Translations under genes and position numbers: made by a program
In this document: one piece after another, positions 32,471 to 39,493 of the stretch
How the letters are laid out: every line of letters begins with the position of its first letter
Position numbering within the stretch: position 1 is the first letter of the stretch
Notes under the pieces: model-generated
Told to the model about the DNA's origin: nothing
Seen by the model: the letters and a program-made list of their open reading frames with translations, nothing else
The model's database searches: none
From: Longimicrobiaceae bacterium
GTDB lineage: Bacteria; Gemmatimonadota; Gemmatimonadetes; Longimicrobiales; Longimicrobiaceae
Direction of reading: 5' to 3'
Length of the DNA stretch: 50,588 nt
Assembly: GCA_030146875.1 (NCBI GenBank)
Contig: JASLAX010000180.1
Span: 1-50,588 of the forward strand

Positions 32471-33539
32471 TCTCGGCTACAATCATAGTGTAGTTCAACT
32501 CGCCCGCGATCTCAAGCTATCCACAGCGGGGGATTGCCTGGCGCAGGTTGAGGAGCACACGCTGGCACGGATCGCGTCCATCGTCACGAGGTGGCCAGGG
32601 CCAGTTCGGACACTAGAAATGTTGCGGTCCGTCGTGGCTGAAGACTTATCGGTAAACCTGGAGTTCATCCGTTCATCGGAAGATCTCGAACGCATCGCCC
32701 AAGATCATGAGCTTTCCTATCCCGGGTTGGGATTGAAGCTGAACGAGGAGTTCGTTCTCGATGATACTGAGGGCCTCCTCCTTGCCAACCCCACACCCCA
32801 ACCGTGGGAGCGTAAATACCTCGCTGTCATTGATGCGCGGGGGGAGCGGGCTGCCCGGGCATATTTCACGTCCTGGCATGAGTTGACTCACTTGATCGCC
32901 ACCCCTGCACAACTCTCGCTTTCTGGCCTTCGCCGTCACCCGACGGAGGGGGAGCGGCATAAGGATCCCGTTGAGCAGGCCGTGGACCATATCGCCGGAC
33001 GGGTCGCGTTTTGGGATCCCATTTTTCGTCCGATTACTGAGGCGCACACTGAAGCAAATAATCACCTCCAGTTCGGCCAGATTGAAGCTATTCGGGTTAG
33101 CGCGAGTCCTGATGCTAGCTTACTAGCTACTTCGCTTGCCTGCCTCCGGTTGAGCCGAGTACCGACAATATTGGTGGTGGTAGGACTAGCCCTGAAAGCA
33201 GGGGAGCTAAGGCAGGTACAGGCGCCGAAGCTCGCCCTCCTTCCAGGAGGACGAGTGGAGCCGTCAACAGCGAGAGTTAGGCTGGTCCGGTGTATCCCAA
33301 ACGACGCTGTTCGTCACAGCCGAGTGCGTGTCTTTCGCAATATGCGGGTCCCAACTCGCTCCGTCTTATTCGATGCTTACGAAGCGTGCAGCGATGTTGA
33401 GCTTGCAGCAGACGAGGACCAGTCGTGGTGGGACACGAGCAACGGAGGCTCGCTCCCACCTCGGCCATTGTACGTGCGTGCAGTCCGTCGCGGCTCACAC
33501 GTGTACGGCTTGATTTCGCCAGCAGCGGTCCCGAGATAA
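32463..33539 (+). CDS. ImmA/IrrE-type (COG2856) metallopeptidase
   Basis: About 358 residues. FTSWHELTHLIA carries the zinc HExxH motif, and DPVEQAVDHIAGRVAF supplies the downstream acidic ligand in the ExxAD-like position of this family. Residues 40-95 form the N-terminal helical part; the ~190-residue C-terminal half (FGQIEAIRVSASPDASLLATSLACLRLSRVPTILVVVG ...) is larger than in minimal ImmA and could be a GAF-like or other sensing domain, as in IrrE. ATG 32463 lies inside the end of the regulator gene (8-bp overlap); TTG 32457 is the alternative. Such peptidases cleave the neighbouring XRE repressor after DNA damage or phage stress. In CBASS and other defence islands an equivalent HTH-peptidase pair is named CapH-CapP. 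Confidence 0.85.
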   Translation: MANLGYNHSVVQLARDLKLSTAGDCLAQVEEHTLARIASIVTRWPGPVRTLEMLRSVVAEDLSVNLEFIRSSEDLERIAQDHELSYPGLGLKLNEEFVLDDTEGLLLANPTPQPWERKYLAVIDARGERAARAYFTSWHELTHLIATPAQLSLSGLRRHPTEGERHKDPVEQAVDHIAGRVAFWDPIFRPITEAHTEANNHLQFGQIEAIRVSASPDASLLATSLACLRLSRVPTILVVVGLALKAGELRQVQAPKLALLPGGRVEPSTARVRLVRCIPNDAVRHSRVRVFRNMRVPTRSVLFDAYEACSDVELAADEDQSWWDTSNGGSLPPRPLYVRAVRRGSHVYGLISPAAVPR

Positions 33540-33619
33540 ACTCCAGAAAGGGATCCCGCTCCGTCGAGAGAAGGATGCGCTTAGAAGAAGATGGCGTCCC
33601 ATCGGGCGCCTCCCAATGC

Positions 33620-33656
33620 AAAAAAGCGAAACCCGCGACAGGTCCGCGAGTTCCGC
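33620..33656 (-). terminator. Intrinsic terminator of tRNA-Val
   Basis: On the minus strand an ~11-bp stem with one mismatch and a 7-nt loop (arms 33626-33637 and 33645-33656) is followed by CTTTTTTG (33619-33626). It starts 6 nt after the tRNA 3' end. This is the only terminator in the window with a real U-tract. Confidence 0.85.
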
Positions 33657-33661
33657 TAAAA

Positions 33662-33736
33662 TGGGCGCTGAGGGATTCGAACCCCCGACCCCCTGTGTGT
33701 AAGACAGGTGCTCTGAACCAGCTGAGCTAAGCGCCC
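33662..33736 (-). tRNA. tRNA-Val (anticodon TAC)
   Basis: A complete cloverleaf: acceptor GGGCGCT/AGCGCCC, D stem GCTC/GAGC, anticodon stem CCTGT/ACAGG with loop CTTACAC giving anticodon TAC, and T arm with TTCGAAT. Discriminator A; CCA is not encoded. Its 3' end faces the low-G+C island, the usual side for integrase-mediated insertion, although no integrase or second att copy is visible. Confidence 0.97.
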
Positions 33737-33747
33737 TTGTGTTCGTA

Positions 33748-33996
33748 CTAGCGGATGATCCCCAGGGGGATCAGCACTCCGTACCCCAGCACCAGCAGCA
33801 GCGGCGCCGCGACGGTCGACCCGCCGGCCAGCATCACGAACCCGCCGATGGCGGCCGCGGCCCCCGCAGCCAGGAACGCGTAGTTCTGAACGGAGAAGCG
33901 CACCGCGCTGTCCGGCTCGCGCGTGGCGGCGGCCGAGGTGGCGGGGGTGCGCGGCTGCGATCGGGAGCTTGCGCTCGCGGGGGTCTGTCTGGGCAT
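33748..33996 (-). CDS. Small DUF3098-like membrane protein
   Basis: 82 residues: a Ser/Ala/Arg-rich cytoplasmic lead of ~30 residues, then two membrane helices (NYAFLAAGAAAAIGGFVMLAG and APLLLVLGYGVLIPLGIIR), ending in the LGYxxLIPxxI pattern of DUF3098 proteins. The ATG at 33996 follows the predicted -10 by only 7 nt, so the mRNA is probably leaderless. The tRNA gene lies 11 bp downstream on the same strand and may share its promoter. Confidence 0.75.
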   Translation of the reverse strand: MPRQTPASASSRSQPRTPATSAAATREPDSAVRFSVQNYAFLAAGAAAAIGGFVMLAGGSTVAAPLLLVLGYGVLIPLGIIR

Positions 33997-34003
33997 GAAG
34001 GGG

Positions 34004-34032
34004 AAGCTATTCCAGGGGATACTGGACGTCAA
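34004..34032 (-). promoter_or_regulatory. Leaderless promoter for the DUF3098-like gene and tRNA-Val
   Basis: TTGACG (34027-34032), 17-nt spacer, TAGCTT (34004-34009), then 7 nt to the ATG at 33996. It overlaps the last codons of the peptidase gene. Confidence 0.7.
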
Positions 34033-34972
34033 CCCCGTCCGCGCGGGGCGGCGGGAGCATCCGCTCCTCGGCCGTCATGGCAGCCAGGCGCTCGCGGTTG
34101 CGCTTCCGCCGGGGGAAGTACGCCGCGAACAGGACCAGCAGCACCAGCATCCAGAACGCCCCCGCCATCGAGAGCACCGCCAGCCACCCGTACCGCTCCC
34201 GCACCGCCTCGCGCCACTCCTCCTCCAGCCCGCCCGGGGTCATACCCCAGGTGGTGCGGATCGCCGCGTCCAGCGACCCCTCCTCGCGCCAGTTCCGCAG
34301 CAGCAGGGCGAACCCGTCCTCGCCCGTGCGGCGGACCATGTGGTCCACCGCCGTGGCCGAGAGCAGGTAGGCGAAGCGGGCGCGCTCCCCGTCGCGCGGC
34401 CACGAGAGCGAGAGCGAGTCCAGCCGCGGCGCCGCGCCCGTCAGGAACGCCACCCGGAGCTGCCAGGCGTTCGCCGCGTCCCAGCTCCCGGACGTCAGCT
34501 CCGCGAACCCCTCGTCGAACCAGCGGGGAATGCGCCCCGGCAGCCGCTCGCTCAGCAGCAGGTGGGCGAGCTCGTGGCGCAGGACCACGGCGGGCCCCTC
34601 CGGCCCCGCCTCGGCTCCCGGCCATGCGGGCAGCACCAGCACCCGCCGGGACGGGATCGCCACCCCGCCCGCCCACTCCGGCGCCCGCCCCCCCGTCAGC
34701 GAGTCGAACACCGCCCGCGACGGCGCCAGGTACACCGTCGTCTGCCCCAGTAGCGACGAGGGACCGAAGCCGGGGAGCCGCACCGGCGCGGCCGCCACCT
34801 TCAGCGTCTCCCGCGCCCGCGCCTCGCCGCCGGGCCAGAAGACCACGCGCGCGTTCCCCGCCCGCACCTCGCGCTGCGCCTCCGCCTCCGTCCCCCCACC
34901 CAGCAGGAGTACGAGCGCGGACGCCAGCAGGGCGGCGAGGCGGCGGAGGCGGGAACGTCGGAGGAAGCGCAT
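34007..34972 (-). CDS. Membrane-anchored MA-clan (gluzincin-like) peptidase
   Basis: 321 residues. Signal peptide MRFLRRSRLRRLAALLASALVLLLGG...AEAQ, an extracytoplasmic domain with VVLRHELAHLLLSERLPGRIPRWFDEGFAELTSG (HExxH plus downstream Glu in WFDEGFAE, the gluzincin zinc site), and a C-terminal membrane helix (WLAVLSMAGAFWMLVLLVLFAAYF) followed by a basic cytoplasmic tail. ATG 34972 is chosen over ATG 35029, because a 13-bp hairpin lies between them and the later start gives a standard signal peptide. Last gene of the chemosensory operon; its link to signalling is unclear. Confidence 0.85.
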   Translation of the reverse strand: MRFLRRSRLRRLAALLASALVLLLGGGTEAEAQREVRAGNARVVFWPGGEARARETLKVAAAPVRLPGFGPSSLLGQTTVYLAPSRAVFDSLTGGRAPEWAGGVAIPSRRVLVLPAWPGAEAGPEGPAVVLRHELAHLLLSERLPGRIPRWFDEGFAELTSGSWDAANAWQLRVAFLTGAAPRLDSLSLSWPRDGERARFAYLLSATAVDHMVRRTGEDGFALLLRNWREEGSLDAAIRTTWGMTPGGLEEEWREAVRERYGWLAVLSMAGAFWMLVLLVLFAAYFPRRKRNRERLAAMTAEERMLPPPRADGVDVQYPLE

Positions 34973-34990
34973 CGGCAGGTCCGAAAGCGG

Positions 34991-35020
34991 CGCGGGGAGC
35001 GGCACCGGCCGCTCCCCGCG
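34991..35020 (-). terminator. Hairpin between the TPR and peptidase genes
   Basis: A perfect 13-bp stem (34991-35003 with 35008-35020) with loop ACCG on + strand coordinates. It starts 8 bp after the TPR stop. No U-tract, so it may attenuate rather than end transcription. Confidence 0.55.
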
Positions 35021-35028
35021 TCCTCCCA

Positions 35029-35907
35029 TCAGCCCACGTCCACGGGCTTGCCGGCTTCCATCGCCGCCAGCGCCTTCGCGCACCGCTCGCCCCACAGGTT
35101 GAAGCGGTTGGCCTCGCGCCCGCGGCGCCAGGCGTCCGCCGCGCCCTTGCGGTCCCCCTCCAGGTACGACGCGCGCCCCAGCTCCCAGTACGCCTGCAGC
35201 ATGTTGGGCCCCAGCTCGATCGTCTTCTCGAAGAACGACCGGGCGTCGTCGTACATCTCCCGCTCCAGGTACACCAGGCCCATGTACAGGTGGCCGTAGA
35301 GCGCGGCCTTGCGGTCCACCTCCTGCCGCATGGCGCGGGACAGGTGCTCGATCGCCTCGCCGAAGATCCCCTTCTTCAGGCAGATGTAGCCCAGGTTCAC
35401 CCGCGCCAGGGCGTTGTTGGGCTCCTTGGTCAGCACCTTGTAGTAGGTGTAGAGCGCCTCGTCGTACTGCTCGCGGAGCATCTGCGCCCAGCCCAGGAGG
35501 GACTCCGCCTGCGGGTCGTTGGGGGCCAGCTCCAGCGCGCGCTCCAGCTGCGTCACGGCCCGCCCGTGGTCGCCCGCCGCGATGGCCGTCCACCCCTTTT
35601 CGATGTACGTCGACGCGCCCAGGTGGTCCGACACGCCGGAGGCCGCGGCCCCGCCTCCGCCCGAGGCGGACGACGCGGCCGCGGGGGCGGGCGCGGCGGC
35701 GGCGGCCATGGCCTTGTAGCGGTCCACCAGCGCGCGGATGCGCTCCTTGAAGGCGACCAGCCGGTCCAGCGTCGACTCCGTCTCGCGGAACAGGCCCACG
35801 ATCTCCTGCCGCACGCGCTCGCGCTCGGCGGGCTGGAAACCCTCCAGCTCCGCCTCGATGCGCTCGTAGCGCCCCTCCAGGTCCGCCAGGAACTCCTCGC
35901 CGCTCAT
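35029..35907 (-). CDS. TPR-repeat protein with N-terminal helical domain
   Basis: 292 residues. Residues 1-70 are a charged coiled-coil-like helix (FLADLEGRYERIEAELEGFQ ... STLDRLVAFKERIRALVDRY), followed by an Ala/Pro/Gly linker. Then come about five tetratricopeptide repeats (GWTAIAAGDHGRAVTQLERALELAPNDP, LGWAQMLREQYDEALYTYYKVLTKEPNN and so on). A scaffold for protein-protein contacts, probably with the CheW proteins encoded just before it (4-bp overlap). Confidence 0.88.
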   Translation of the reverse strand: MSGEEFLADLEGRYERIEAELEGFQPAERERVRQEIVGLFRETESTLDRLVAFKERIRALVDRYKAMAAAAAPAPAAASSASGGGGAAASGVSDHLGASTYIEKGWTAIAAGDHGRAVTQLERALELAPNDPQAESLLGWAQMLREQYDEALYTYYKVLTKEPNNALARVNLGYICLKKGIFGEAIEHLSRAMRQEVDRKAALYGHLYMGLVYLEREMYDDARSFFEKTIELGPNMLQAYWELGRASYLEGDRKGAADAWRRGREANRFNLWGERCAKALAAMEAGKPVDVG

Positions 35908-36452
35908 CGACCGGCGCGCTCCGCGTCCCCGTCCGCCGGCGCGGCGTCCTCCCCGCCCTCCTCCTCGACCGCGGCGGACGAGTCCAGCGCGATCCGCTCC
36001 TCGCTGGAGAGGATGCGGTCCAGGTCCACCAGCACGATCAGCCGGCCCTCCATGCGCACGATTCCGCGCACGAACTCCGCCGCCAGGCCCTTGATGTACT
36101 TCGGCGGGGGAAGGACCGCCGTCTCCGGCGCGCGCAGCACCTCCGTCACCGCGTCCACCACCAGCCCCAGGCGCTCGCCGCCGAAGTCGACGAGCACGAT
36201 GCGGGTGTCCTCGTCGATCCCGACCGTGCCCACCTCGAAGCGGCGGCGCAGGTCCACCACGGGAACGAGCGAGCCGCGCACGTCCAGCACCCCCTCCACG
36301 AACGCGGGGGCCCTGGGCATGGGCGTGGGCTCGGTGTACCGCAGGATCTCGTGCACGGCGAACACGTCCAGCCCGAACTCCTCCGCGCCGATGCGGAAGG
36401 TGACGAGCTGGATCTGCGCCACCGCCTGGCGCGTCTGACGGGCGTTTCTCAC
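35904..36452 (-). CDS. cheW: CheW-like coupling protein 1
   Basis: 182 residues. A CheW domain of two five-stranded beta barrels (QLVTFRIGAEEFGLDVFAVHEILRYTEPTPMPRAPAFVEGVLDVRGSLVPVVDLRRRF) that would link a receptor to CheA. An acidic ~30-residue tail follows. Second of two consecutive cheW genes, both linked by 4-bp overlaps. The two proteins are only distantly similar, so they may serve different receptors or one may be an adaptor for the MglA branch. Confidence 0.93.
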   Translation of the reverse strand: MRNARQTRQAVAQIQLVTFRIGAEEFGLDVFAVHEILRYTEPTPMPRAPAFVEGVLDVRGSLVPVVDLRRRFEVGTVGIDEDTRIVLVDFGGERLGLVVDAVTEVLRAPETAVLPPPKYIKGLAAEFVRGIVRMEGRLIVLVDLDRILSSEERIALDSSAAVEEEGGEDAAPADGDAERAGR

Positions 36453-36925
36453 GGACTCTCCCGTTGGTACAGAGTGGTCTCGCCGCGCAGCATCTCCGCC
36501 AGGTCCACCAGGGTGAGGAGCGTCTCCTCCACCCGCGCGATCCCCGCCACGTACGCGTCCCGGTCGCCGCCGGTGCCGGGGGAGGGACGGTACGAGCCGG
36601 GGGGGACGTGGATCACGTCGCGCACCTGGTCCGCCGCCACGCCCACGCGCCCGCCGTCGGTGTCCACCACCAAGATGGCCGGCGCGCGCGCGGCGTCGCG
36701 GGCCAGGTCGAGCAGCGGGGCCACGTCGATCACCGGCACCAGCTCGCCGCGCAGGCGCAGCAGCCCCAGCAGGCGCGGGGGCACGTCGGGGAGCGGGTGG
36801 ATGGTCTCCTTCGTGACCACCTCCTCCACCAGCATCACGTCGCAGCCGTGCAGCTCGCCGCCCAGGGTGAAGGCGATCACCTGCACCCCCTCGTCCGCCT
36901 GCACGCGCTCGCGGAAGTCGCTCAC
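36449..36925 (-). CDS. cheW: CheW-like coupling protein 2
   Basis: 158 residues. CheW domain (QVIAFTLGGELHGCDVMLVEEVVTKETIHPLPDVPPRLLGLLRLRGELVPVIDVAPLL ... ARVEETLLTLVDLAEML). Encoded directly after cheB with a 4-bp overlap. No receptor (MCP) gene is in the window, so its partner must be encoded elsewhere. Confidence 0.92.
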   Translation of the reverse strand: MSDFRERVQADEGVQVIAFTLGGELHGCDVMLVEEVVTKETIHPLPDVPPRLLGLLRLRGELVPVIDVAPLLDLARDAARAPAILVVDTDGGRVGVAADQVRDVIHVPPGSYRPSPGTGGDRDAYVAGIARVEETLLTLVDLAEMLRGETTLYQRESP

Positions 36926-38037
36926 GCGCGCTCCCCCGCCCCCGCGGCCGGCCGGGCGTGGGCGGCCGCCTCCACGTCGCGCTCCACCGCGTCGGCGATA
37001 CGCTCCAGCGGCAGGATGGTGCGCGCCACCTCCGCCGCCGCCGCCGGCATCCCGAAGATGACGGAGGTGGCCCGGTCCTGCGCGATCCCGCCGCCGCCGG
37101 CCTCGGAGATGGCGCGCAGCCCCTCCGCCCCGTCGCGGCCCATGCCGGTGAGCACCACGCCCACGCTGCGCCCGCCGTAGACCTCGGCCACGCTGCGGAA
37201 CAGGTGGTCGGCCGCGGGGCGCACCCCGTGGATGGTGGGGCCGCGGTCCAGCGCCAGGCGCACGACCCCGCCCTCGCGCACCACGCGCATGTGGAAGTCG
37301 CCGGGCGCCAGGTACACGTGGTTGCCGCGCACCGTCTCGCCGTCCTCGGCCTCGGTCACCGGCAGCCCGCCCATCCCGTCCAGCCGCTCCGCCAGCGTGC
37401 GGGTGAAGCGCGGCGGCATGTGCTGCACGATCAGCACGGCGGCGCCCAGCCCCTGCCGCAGCCGCGGCACCACCTCCGCCAGCGCCCGCGGCCCCCCGGT
37501 CGATGCGGCGATCGCCACGGCGACCTCCGCCGACGTCTCCCCCGGCACCGCGCGGGGCACCGGCGGCAGCCCCGGCAGCGCGGGGCGGGTGACGTGGACG
37601 CGGATGTTGGAGAGGTTGGCCGACGCGGCGGCGCGCAGCGCGGCCAGCAGGCGGTCGCCCACGGACTCCAGGTTCAGCGAGATCGTCCCCGACGGCTTGG
37701 CCACGAAGTCCACCGCGCCGTAGTCCAGCGCGCGCATGGTCGCCTGCCCGCCCTCCGTGGTATAGGCGGAGAGCATCACCACCGGGCGGGGCGTCTCGCT
37801 CATGATGTAGCCGAGCGCCGCCAGCCCGTCCAGCCCGGGCATCTCCACGTCCATGGTGACCAGGTCGGGGTCGAGCTGGTGCACCTTCCGCAGCGCGTCG
37901 TTCCCGTCGCGCGCCGTTCCCACCACCCGGAACTCCGGCGCGGCCGAGATCATGTCGCTGATGACGCGCCGCATGAAGGCGCTGTCGTCCACGACCAGCA
38001 CGGAGTGCCGCCGGGCGTGCGGGTCAGAGGACGACAT
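36922..38037 (-). CDS. cheB: Chemotaxis response regulator methylesterase CheB
   Basis: 371 residues. Receiver domain (VLVVDDSAFMRRVI ... phospho-Asp63 in TMDVEMPGLDG ... LSAYT ... VAKPSG) and C-terminal methylesterase with catalytic Ser in AIAASTGGPRAL, His in IVQHMPPRFT and Asp in TGMGRDGAEG. It demethylates and deamidates receptor glutamates when phosphorylated by CheA. Overlaps cheD by 14 bp. Confidence 0.96.
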   Translation of the reverse strand: MSSSDPHARRHSVLVVDDSAFMRRVISDMISAAPEFRVVGTARDGNDALRKVHQLDPDLVTMDVEMPGLDGLAALGYIMSETPRPVVMLSAYTTEGGQATMRALDYGAVDFVAKPSGTISLNLESVGDRLLAALRAAASANLSNIRVHVTRPALPGLPPVPRAVPGETSAEVAVAIAASTGGPRALAEVVPRLRQGLGAAVLIVQHMPPRFTRTLAERLDGMGGLPVTEAEDGETVRGNHVYLAPGDFHMRVVREGGVVRLALDRGPTIHGVRPAADHLFRSVAEVYGGRSVGVVLTGMGRDGAEGLRAISEAGGGGIAQDRATSVIFGMPAAAAEVARTILPLERIADAVERDVEAAAHARPAAGAGERA

Positions 38038-38515
38038 CCGGCCTTCCCACCGAGGAGACCACCGTGCGGCCCTCCCCGATCCAGAAGCGCACCGAGCGGC
38101 CGTGGTCGGCCCCCACGTGCTCGCCGATGATGGGGATCCCCGCCTTCCGCAGCGCCTCTCGCGAGGCGCGCACGTTGCGCTCGCCCATGTTCAGCGAGCC
38201 CGGCCCCATCAGCGAGGTGAACATCGCCGCGCCGCCCACCAGGCGCCCCTCCAGCCGCGACGTGCGCGCGCCCAGCGCGGCCAGCTCCTCCAGCAGCAGC
38301 GGCACCGCCGTCGATGCGAACTTGGACGGGTTGGTGGAGTCGCGGGCCAGCGACGGCTCGGGGAGAAGGACGTGCGCCATCCCTCCCAGCCGGGACACCT
38401 TGTCCTCCAGCATGATGGCCACGCACGAGCCCAGGCCCAGCGTGACCAGCACGTCGGCCTTCCCGCCCACCGCGTGCTGGGCGACCTTGACGAAGATCTG
38501 TCCGGGCGTGCTCAT
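38024..38515 (-). CDS. cheD: Chemoreceptor glutamine deamidase CheD
   Basis: 163 residues. LVTLGLGSCVAIML with catalytic Cys31 and GGMAHVLLP with His48, then STNPSKFASTAVPLLLEEL and GGAAMF ... NMGERNV, all typical of CheD. It deamidates receptor Gln residues and binds CheC, which is also encoded in this operon. ATGA overlap with cheR. Confidence 0.95.
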   Translation of the reverse strand: MSTPGQIFVKVAQHAVGGKADVLVTLGLGSCVAIMLEDKVSRLGGMAHVLLPEPSLARDSTNPSKFASTAVPLLLEELAALGARTSRLEGRLVGGAAMFTSLMGPGSLNMGERNVRASREALRKAGIPIIGEHVGADHGRSVRFWIGEGRTVVSSVGRPDVVL

Positions 38516-39366
38516 GCGGGCTTGTGGAAGATGCGCTCGCGGTGGTTGACGGGGCGGAAGAGTGTCCGCGCCGGGCCGATCAGCGTCTCGACCTTCCCCA
38601 TCACCAGGAACCCGCCCGGCACCAGGGAGTCGTAGAACCCCTTGAACAGCCGCTCCTGGATCTCGCGGTCGAAGTAGATGACCACGTTGCGGCAGAAGAT
38701 CAGCGACTGCTCCGTGAGCCCCGGCTCGGAGATCATGTCGCGGCGGATGAAGCTCACGTTCCGCTGCGCCTCGGGGCGGATGCGGAAGGGCGGGCCGGGG
38801 GTGAACCAGCGCTCCTGCACGTGCGGCGGCGTCTCCTGCAGCGACAGGTCCGGGTACTCGCCGCGCTGCGCCGTCTCCAGCGACTTGCGGTCGATGTCCG
38901 TCCCCACGATGTGCAGCCGCGACAGGTCGCCCGTCTTGCCGTTCCGCTCCGCCCACTCGCGGATCAGGATGGAGGCGGTGTACGCCTCCTCGCCGCTGGC
39001 GGACCCCGCGCTCCACACCCGGATGGGCTGCCCTCGCGTGGCGAACAGGTGCGGCAGCACCTGCTCCTCCACCGCGTTCCACGTCTCGATGTTCCGGAAG
39101 AACTTGGTGACGTTGATGGTCAGCGTGTCCAGCAGCACGTCGTACTCGTACGCCTCGCGGTCCAGCAGCGCCGCGTAGTCCGCGAAGGTCCGCTGCCCCC
39201 GCGCCCGCATGCGCACCGCGATTCGCCTGCGCAGGCACTTGTCCTTGTAGTACTGGCAGTTGAAGCCGCGGTCGCGCTCGATCTTGCGCTTCAGCGCCTC
39301 CAGCTCCGCGTCGTCGCCCTCCAGCGGGAACGAGAACGGCGACGGGATCGGCGGGCGGCCGCTCAT
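38512..39366 (-). CDS. cheR: Chemotaxis methyltransferase CheR
   Basis: 284 residues. N-terminal helical domain (ELEALKRKIERDRGFNCQYYKDKCLRRRIAVRMRA) and SAM-binding domain (VWSAGSASGEEAYTASIL, IVGTDIDRKSLETA, IFCRNVVIYFDREIQERLF). It methylates receptor glutamates. ATG 39366 is preceded by GGAGGGCGGACG; the 22-residue longer form from 39432 is Arg/Gly-only sequence and rejected. A 127-bp gap precedes it, the largest in this operon. Confidence 0.95.
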   Translation of the reverse strand: MSGRPPIPSPFSFPLEGDDAELEALKRKIERDRGFNCQYYKDKCLRRRIAVRMRARGQRTFADYAALLDREAYEYDVLLDTLTINVTKFFRNIETWNAVEEQVLPHLFATRGQPIRVWSAGSASGEEAYTASILIREWAERNGKTGDLSRLHIVGTDIDRKSLETAQRGEYPDLSLQETPPHVQERWFTPGPPFRIRPEAQRNVSFIRRDMISEPGLTEQSLIFCRNVVIYFDREIQERLFKGFYDSLVPGGFLVMGKVETLIGPARTLFRPVNHRERIFHKPA

Positions 39367-39493
39367 CGTCCGCCCTCCCCCGCGAGCCCCACGTCCACCC
39401 CTCGGCCGCGTCGAGCGGCGCGCGCCGTCCACCGGGTGGCGGCAACGGCCTCCGCGCCGGAGGCGGGAGAGGGCGGAGGCGAGGCGCGGCGCG

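Noticed and set aside
33425..33730. Open frame on + ending WALRDSNPRPPVCKTGALNQLS
   Set aside because: This is the familiar translation of the antisense of a tRNA gene; it covers tRNA-Val and its terminator and overlaps the peptidase gene in another frame.
34027..34032. TTG as a start for the DUF3098-like gene
   Set aside because: The same bases form the -35 of a good promoter with the correct spacing, so translation from there is unlikely.
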